64,000 nucleotides of DNA from Danio rerio. Its lineage: Eukaryota > Chordata > Actinopteri > Cypriniformes > Danionidae. The stretch is from NCBI RefSeq assembly GCF_049306965.1, contig NC_133198.1, positions 42,887,001 to 42,951,000 of the forward strand, read 5' to 3'. The notes beneath the pieces were generated by a model. The model saw only the letters and a program-made list of their open reading frames with translations. It was not told the origin of the DNA and ran no database searches. Of this stretch, positions 57,899 to 64,000 are shown in pieces. Position numbers and translations under genes: made by a program. How positions within the stretch are numbered: position 1 is the stretch's first letter; each line of letters opens with the position of its first letter.

Positions 57899-58021
57899 CT
57901 GCATTTCAGGAGACACAAGTTAGCAGAAATGAAGGTTACTTTTTATTATTAAATACTGAATTTGTCTCTCAGCACAGATGATCTCTGGCTTTCAGAAGAC
58001 AGAAAATACAGAAATGATAAA
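57881..58021 (-). repeat. 86-bp tandem copy of the FN1 splice acceptor and exon start
   Basis: TCTCAGCGCGGATGATCTCT (57881-57900, exon plus acceptor AG) is repeated as TCTCAGCACAGATGATCTCT at 57967-57986. The similarity continues for about 40 bp (TTTCAG.AGACA, AGAAATGA). The decoy acceptor AG falls at 57986-57985. Using it would lead quickly to an in-frame stop. Confidence 0.9.
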
Positions 58022-58139
58022 GACATGATGTCAGACATTTACAGTATACAAAATCAAAACACCACCTGGTAAGAATGACGCTGTCTTAGATGTTTAAGTT
58101 TGTGTCTGGAATAATTAATTTTATTATTATATATTTGAA

Positions 58140-59795
58140 TTCAAGTAAATGGTAAATAATAATAATAATAATAAATAGTAAATTATTTTGCAAAGTATTA
58201 ATAAGTATATACTGATAAAATACTTTAATTTATTTTACAAAGGTTCATTTAAAAGCAAATAACAGTCATAATAATTATTAAATTATATGAATGAATACAA
58301 AAGTAACAAATTTAAAAATCTACTTAAAATCTAATTAATTCAAAAACCTTATTATAATTAATATGGTTTATTTAATTCTTTAATAATAATTTATTATAAT
58401 TATACTTAAACTAAAATATAATAGGTCATTTTAAAGCAAATAATGGTCATAACTATTAAGGTAATATGAATGAATTAATAACAAATTAAATATTTAATTA
58501 ATCTAATTAAGTCTAAAACCTTATTATAACTAATATGGTTTATTTAATCTCTTATAATTATACTTATGTATTACTTAAACTAAAATGTTAAGGGTTGCAA
58601 ATAATCGTCTTATTAATTATTAAAAATGATGTGAATGAATAAATTAATACTTAAAAATGTCATATTTAAATAAAATCTAATCTTAAGGTCTAAAACATTA
58701 TTATGATTAATATGGTTTGTTTAGTTCCTTAATATTAATTAATTATAATTATACTTACAAATGTCATATTTGATTAAAATCTAATTAAGTCTAAAACTTT
58801 ATCATAATTAACATGGTTTATTTATTTCCTTATGGTTTAATTATACTTCTATATTACTTAAACTAAAATATTAAGGGTCGTTTTAAAGCAAATAATCATC
58901 ATAATAATGATAAAAAATTATATGAATTAATAAATAACAAATGTAATAATTAAATTCTAATATTAGTCTAAAACTTTATTATGATTAATATGGTTTATTT
59001 AATTCATTAATAATAATTTATAATAATTATACATTAATAAAACACAAATATTAAGGATAATTTTAAAGCACATATTAGTCATAACAATTATTATTAACAA
59101 TAATATAACTAAATAAATAACAATTGTAACATTTATTTAATCTAATTAAGTCTAAAACCTTATTATAACGAATATGATTTATTTATTTCCTTATAATTAT
59201 ACTTATGAATTACTTAAACTAAAATATTAAGGGACGTTTTAAAGCAAATAAGTCATAATAATGACTAAAAATGATATGAATTAATAAATTAATAAATAAC
59301 AAATGTAATATTTATTTAAAATTTTATCTTAAAGTCTAAAACTTTATTATAATTAATATGGTTTAATTCATTAATAATAATTTATTATAATTATACTTAA
59401 TCATACATTAATTAAACACAAATATTTAAGATCGTTTTAAAGAAAATATTAGTCTTAACAATTATTAAAAATTATAAATGAATAAATAACAATTGTAATA
59501 TTTAATTAATCTAATTAAGTCTAAAACTGTATCATAACAAATATGGTTTATTTATTGCCGAATTATTGCCTTATTTAATACTTAAACTAAAATATTAAGG
59601 GTCGTTTTAAAGCAAATAATAGTCTAATAATGATAAAAAAAATTATATGAATTCATAAATAACAAATTAAATTAATATCTAATCTTAGTCTAAAACTTTC
59701 ATTATGGTTAATATGATTTATTTAATTTTATTCTCATTTAATTTAATTCTTTATAATTATAATTATACTTAATTATGTATTACTTTAACATATTA
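58140..59795. repeat. ~180-bp AT-rich tandem array, about 8-9 units
   Basis: Units contain AAACTAAAATATTAAGGGTC, GTTTTAAAGCAAATAATAGTC, AATCTAATTAAGTCTAAAAC and TAATATGGTTTATTTAAT. The TTTTAAAGCAAAT-type anchor recurs near 58245, 58428, 58595, 58875, 59055, 59235, 59430 and 59605. It lies in the intron upstream of FN1. Confidence 0.88.
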
Positions 59796-60419
59796 GGCTC
59801 ATAAAATGTATTTTCTCTATAAGAAAAAAAAATATATATATATACTGAATTTCTGTTGTTTTCAGAATAACCTCTGCAATTGATTATCAAGAAAGTGAAA
59901 GCAGAGATGGCAGAAATTAAATTAGACCCTAAATCCACCCTTAGAACGACCCAGCAGCAGCAGCAGCACCTGGTCTGAGTTACTGCGTGCCATCAATGCG
60001 TTTGTTTATGTAAGTGTCTGGAAGTTGCACATATGTAACTCCTTATATATGTGTGTGAAGGAACGGCCACTAATAATAACCGCGTCTAGAGCTGCGGGCA
60101 CCCTGCTGGGGGTCGAAAAGGGTCCTAAATAATTTGTGTATATAAATAACCCTCATCTCTCATTACAGTGTCTGCCTGTTTCCTCCTGGCTCTTCTTTTC
60201 TTTGGATCCGTCTCAGGCTATTTGTGTCTATTAGAGATTGGAGATATGAGATTCACACCCACATCAGATCACAATCCGCATTTAGAAAACACACTCACTA
60301 GACTGAGTGCGTTTCTATTTGATTTACATGCACTTCAGATTAAATGCAAGGGTTTTTCAATGCAACTTTTGAGACTGCACTTTATTAATGTGTGTGCGTG
60401 CGTTAAAGAAAGTTTTCTT
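59796..60419. other. vwa1 intron, no exon seen
   Basis: Includes a CAG trinucleotide run at 59952-59967 and a GC-richer block at 60060-60120. The 84-aa + ORF at 60168 starts like a signal peptide (CFLLALLFFGSVSGYLCL) but has no known domain and no splice context; judged chance. Confidence 0.35.
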
Positions 60420-60871
60420 TAAAAGGGACCTACTATGTGACTAACTATCACTTTTATAGGGGGTTTAAGCAGAGTTGTGTGGCATCAGTATGTAAATATA
60501 GCCAGGCTATAAAGGTAAAAATATATTAATTCTATTTTTTATAATAACACTTGATAAAAGTCTGCAGAAACACTTTGATTGACATTCTCCCATTGTACTT
60601 ATCATCTGAGGGGCAAAGCTCCGCCCATTAGTGACGATCTCTCCCTCATTAGCATGGGACATTAATCTTGTTTTTAAACCTGCCACTATGCTGACGCACA
60701 GGCATTTGTAGCTCCGCCCTCTTTTGAAAAGAGCACAATCTCATTTGAATTTAAAGCAACAGTCACCAAAATTGCGCAATTAGGATCAAAGCCTAAAAGG
60801 GTAAATTTCAAAGCGTTATAAAACATTATTTGAGATTTATTTTGAGCTGAAACTTCACATACACACTCTAG
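60420..60871 (-). mobile_element. hAT-type MITE, third copy, cut by a SINE
   Basis: Starts AAAAGGGACCTACTATGTGA and contains CTCCCTCATTAGCATGGGAC and TGAAAAGAGCACAATCTCAT. The right end is replaced by the SINE at 60872. Confidence 0.8.
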
Positions 60872-61105
60872 ATGTAACCGCGCCAGTCCTACGCCAACCA
60901 ACCCGCTCCAAGCTGGTATCGAACTGGCAACCTTCCGCATAGGAGTCGGTTGCTCTAACAAGGAGGCTAAAGACCACGGCCTCTAACGTCTGTCGTTAGG
61001 AGTGAGGTTCATCTGCACAGCACCTACTAGCTGGCCTCCATTACACTCACCACCCTAAACCTCACTCCAATCCGGGTCACGGCACCAATGTAAACCCCGC
61101 TGGTC
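60872..61105 (-). mobile_element. tRNA-derived SINE (not DANA)
   Basis: On the minus strand a tRNA-like run: TTTAGCCTCCTTGTTAGAGC (A-box region, about 60970-60951) and AGTTCGATACC (B box, about 60924-60914). TGTAACC.CGC.AGTCC at the left and TGTAAACCCCGCTGGTCC at the right are similar direct blocks. Confidence 0.55.
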
Positions 61106-61636
61106 CTTTTTCTATATATTCTCGAATATTATGAGCCTGATTTATTCACATTTAATTTTACAAAAGAAATGCCTTAATTCCTGACTGTTTGCAGTATTTT
61201 CTGAATTATACCATGATGATCAAAACTATTTCTCTATTATGTCCTAAATTTTGAACCTGACTTTATACAGGTTTCAGATTTCTGTGCTAGAAATGTGTGA
61301 TCATTAAATTAGTGCAGATTTAATTAATGCATGTACATTTAAATGTAACTTTTTGAACGTTTGCAATACAAAAAAAAAAAAAAAAAAATGTTAGCACTTC
61401 TTACTGTAATCAATAAAGTGAAGACGTTTGCTGATAACTAAATGAAAAAATTGGCTTAAAAACTTACATTTTGATCTCATTTTTTAAAATAATTTTGAAT
61501 AAAATATATGGCATCAGTTTCACTATTTTTACTCTTGTCAGTTCCTTGCATAAATCTATCATATGACTTCTAACAAATATGAAATATCTACAATAGTCAC
61601 ATGGATCACTCATGGTATTTTGATGGTGTCTGTGGC
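61106..61636. other. vwa1 intron, AT-rich, nothing assignable
   Basis: Includes a poly-A run at 61371-61388. No exon or named repeat seen. Confidence 0.35.

Positions 61637-61690
<54 letters not shown>
61637..61690. repeat. (TA)n microsatellite
   Basis: About 53 bp of uninterrupted AT. Confidence 0.97.
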
Positions 61691-61692
<2 letters not shown>

Positions 61693-61881
61693 TCTGAAAT
61701 ATGATTAATTTTCTAAATATATGATGTAATAGAAGGCATAAATACAATAAGATTAAAAAAGTGCTCTAAAAAGTATTCATTAGAATCTTATTATTAGCCG
61801 TTTATTTTTTGTATGTAAGTGTATGTTCATTTATATAATAATAATAATCGTATGTAATTTTTTTAGTAATTGTCTGCCCTT

Positions 61882-62275
61882 ATTCTTTCATTCATTCATT
61901 CATTCATTCATTCATTCATTTTATTTTCAGCTTAGTCCCTTTGTTAATCAGGGGTCACCACAGCGGAATGAACCGCCAACTTATCTAGCACGTTTTGCAC
62001 AGTGGATGCCTTTATAGCCGCAACCCAATACTGGGAAACACCATATACCTTTGCACACACTCACATACACTATGGCCAATTTAGCATATCCAATTCACCT
62101 ATAGTGCCTGTCTTTGGATTGTGGGGGAAACTACAGTATATGGAGCATATGAATATGAACACGGGGAGAACATGCAAACTCCACACAGAAATGCCAACTG
62201 ACCCAGCCGGGGCTGGAACCAGCGACTTTCTTGCTGTGAGGTGATTGTGCTACCCACTGCGTCACCGTGCTTCCC
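61882..62275 (-). mobile_element. DANA SINE (reverse orientation)
   Basis: Long CATT tail (61888-61920), TTAGTCCCTTTGTTAATCAG, then ACGGGGAGAACATGCAAACT and GGAACCAGCGACTTTCTTGC at the tRNA-like head. TCTTTCAT near both ends may be the target duplication. Confidence 0.92.
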
Positions 62276-63276
62276 TCTTTCATAAGTACTGTTTATTATT
62301 TTTATGGAACAGAATTGTACCTTAAGACAAAGAAACTAATTTGTACCATTGCAGTTTGTACCTTTAAGGACACGATTTGTACCATGGGAAATCAAAATGT
62401 ACTTTTGGTTGTTAAAACCTGCAGATATAAAATTGTACCTTCATCAAAGGTACAAATCTGATCCATTAAGGTACCACGACAGTGGCAAGACACTTTGTAC
62501 CTTAACAGAGTCAAATACGTTCCTTCAAGAACTATTTAAAGACATTTTGCTTCCGAAATGCGTCAATAAATTTTCAGTAAATATAAAACATCAAATATAT
62601 TTTTTAAACCATGTTTTTTTTTTACGTTTCCTTTTGTGTAAATGCACCTTTTCCATTTACAATAAAGAATAAAAATACTTTAACATAAACCAAAAGATCT
62701 ATTTTTTGCTTAACATTTCACAACACTTTTCACAAAAACGCAACAGAAACACATTCTCCCATCTCAATATAAAACATTTTTTCTCCTATTTTCACACAAT
62801 ACCTAAGTAATCACTTAAAGTTCATTTAATATACTTAATTTTAAAATAGAGATATAATCATGCAAAAGTATTGGAACGAAATATGCACAATGTTTGATTC
62901 ATTTTACAATAGTAAAATGTCTGCATAAGCACTTTGCATATGCAGGACGTTTGCCAGCTCATGTGTGCAGTGGAAAGCAAACGACAAAAGGTGCGGATAT
63001 CAATAATGAAACTGTATTTATCAGAAATTGCTTACCAAATGTTTATTAAAATGCCTTAAATGTTTAGTTTACAATACCTATAGTTTTGTTTTACTAGGTG
63101 TTTTGTATTATAGAACTTAATAATGAATGTTTATGAGTTTCTTTAAGCATATGCTTTTAAATGATGATTCATGTTTCATGTTCAATACAAAAGAAAGAAA
63201 TGGCTTTTGTTTAGTTTTTGTTAAAATAATAATGGATTAATATCCCTTTACAGCCATATCCTGTACAGTTTTGTTG
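62276..63276. other. vwa1 intron or intergenic, repeat-like
   Basis: 62300-62525 is rich in TTGTACC / GGTACAA motifs, as in a short inverted-repeat MITE. The rest is AT-rich without signals. Confidence 0.4.
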
Positions 63277-63754
63277 TCTGAGGGTGCTTTCACACCTACA
63301 ATTTTGTTTCAGAATGTGTCTCGATTGCCCAGTTAGCGCGGTTTGTTTGGCATATGTGAACAGGGCAATCGCGCTCTGTTCCGCGCCAAAGTAATCGCTC
63401 CGAGATCGCTTGAATGAGGTGGTCTCGGCTCGATTGAAACGAACCCTGGAGCGGTTCGATTGCAGTGAGAAAGCGATCCGATCCGAGCGCGGTTATATCA
63501 CAGTGTTTTATGGATATGTAATAGGCTTACAGCTATATGAAGAGAGAATTATGAGTAGGGCGGGAAGTTTCGCGAGTCTCCGGATGCCCGCAAACGAGTG
63601 ATGATCTCCCGGTAATCTCGCGTCTCCCTCCCGGTCCTCAAATAGGCATCGTCGTGCACCCTTCTCACCCCTCCCTACCCCGTCTCTCCTCGGAAACGTT
63701 GCACGCGCACCCTGTCAATCACCACCAAACCACCACCTCTCCTGACAGCTTAGC
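63277..63754. mobile_element. Probable DNA-transposon end (GAGGGTGCTTTCACACCTA)
   Basis: GAGGGTGCTTTCACACCTAC followed by GC-richer sequence with GATCGCTTGAATGAGG and CGAACCCTGGAGCGGTTCGA, typical of fish elements with GGTGCTTTCACACCT tips. The other end is not found. The 63-aa ORF at 63410 is not supported. Confidence 0.5.
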
Positions 63755-63755
63755 G

Positions 63756-64000
63756 CAGGGGTCTCAAACTCAATTTACCTGGGGGCCGCAGGAGGCAAAG
63801 TCTGGGTGAGGCTGGGCCGCATAAGGGATTTCACAAAAAAAAGTCCTCAAATGTCATTATTAACAGTTTTAATTATTTCTTCTGAACATGAAGTGTCCTG
63901 AACATTAATAGAACATTGAGTGAAGATTATGAACAGTTCTTCTGAACATGGCATCTTTTGCCTACTTCTTGCTGCCAGAGACTTGACAGCGCTTCTTCTC
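63756..64000. mobile_element. hAT element end, cut by the window
   Basis: CAGGGGTCTCAAACTCAATT, then CTGGGGGCCGCAGGAGGCAA and GGCTGGGCCGCATAAGGGAT: the well-known CAGGGGTCTCAAACTC tip of vertebrate hAT elements. It continues past base 64000. Confidence 0.75.

Noticed and set aside
60168-60422. 84-aa + ORF with a signal-peptide-like start
   Set aside because: No splice context, no domain, within a minus-strand gene's intron, and its end overlaps a MITE.

Overview
This is vertebrate (teleost) chromosomal DNA, almost certainly zebrafish (Danio rerio) or a very close relative. The reasons are about ten copies of the zebrafish DANA SINE, several copies of the AT-rich MITE whose ends read CAGTTGAAGTCAGAATTATT, Tc1, hAT and Harbinger remnants, intron-rich genes with GT-AG borders, and overall AT-richness with long microsatellites. 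No bacterial, CRISPR or rRNA feature is present.

Four protein genes can be read. (1) 332-9297, + strand: the last seven exons of a CaM kinase I gamma gene (camk1g). They run from the catalytic-loop PEN to a prenylation CaaX end; the earlier exons lie left of the window. (2) 22639-22977, + strand: g0s2, the small ATGL (lipolysis) inhibitor, with a non-coding first exon and a compact promoter just upstream. (3) 32876-43457, + strand: otud3, a complete OTU-family deubiquitinase of seven coding exons (357 aa), preceded by a probable non-coding exon near 28.7 kb. (4) 57898-51807, - strand: the 3' part of a vwa1 (WARP)-like extracellular matrix gene, seen as three fibronectin type III exons; its von Willebrand A domain should lie right of the window. 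otud3 and vwa1 converge. camk1g and g0s2 are neighbours in mammals too (human 1q32), while otud3 and vwa1 belong to human 1p36, so the window spans a synteny join.

Layout: 0-9.3 kb camk1g with repeat-filled introns; 9.3-21.5 kb repeat-rich intergenic DNA (a Harbinger remnant with an internal 32/64-bp minisatellite, a LINE tail split by a hAT element, tandem arrays, DANA SINEs); 21.5-23.2 kb g0s2; 23.3-28.6 kb intergenic with a ~502-bp tandem repeat; 28.6-43.5 kb otud3; 43.5-51.8 kb intergenic (Tc1 remnant, nested MITEs, a ~350-bp tandem array); 51.8-64 kb vwa1 and its introns.

The most unusual signal is how the introns are built. Several grew by local tandem duplication, and in otud3 and vwa1 the repeat units carry degenerate copies of the adjoining exon/intron borders, so decoy splice sites lie beside the real ones. 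Two arrays are made of tandem imperfect palindromes. A 280-bp block in otud3 intron 2 is a mosaic of two pieces copied from nearby (2.4 kb and 0.7 kb away). These are direct sequence observations; their mechanism and any effect on splicing are inference.
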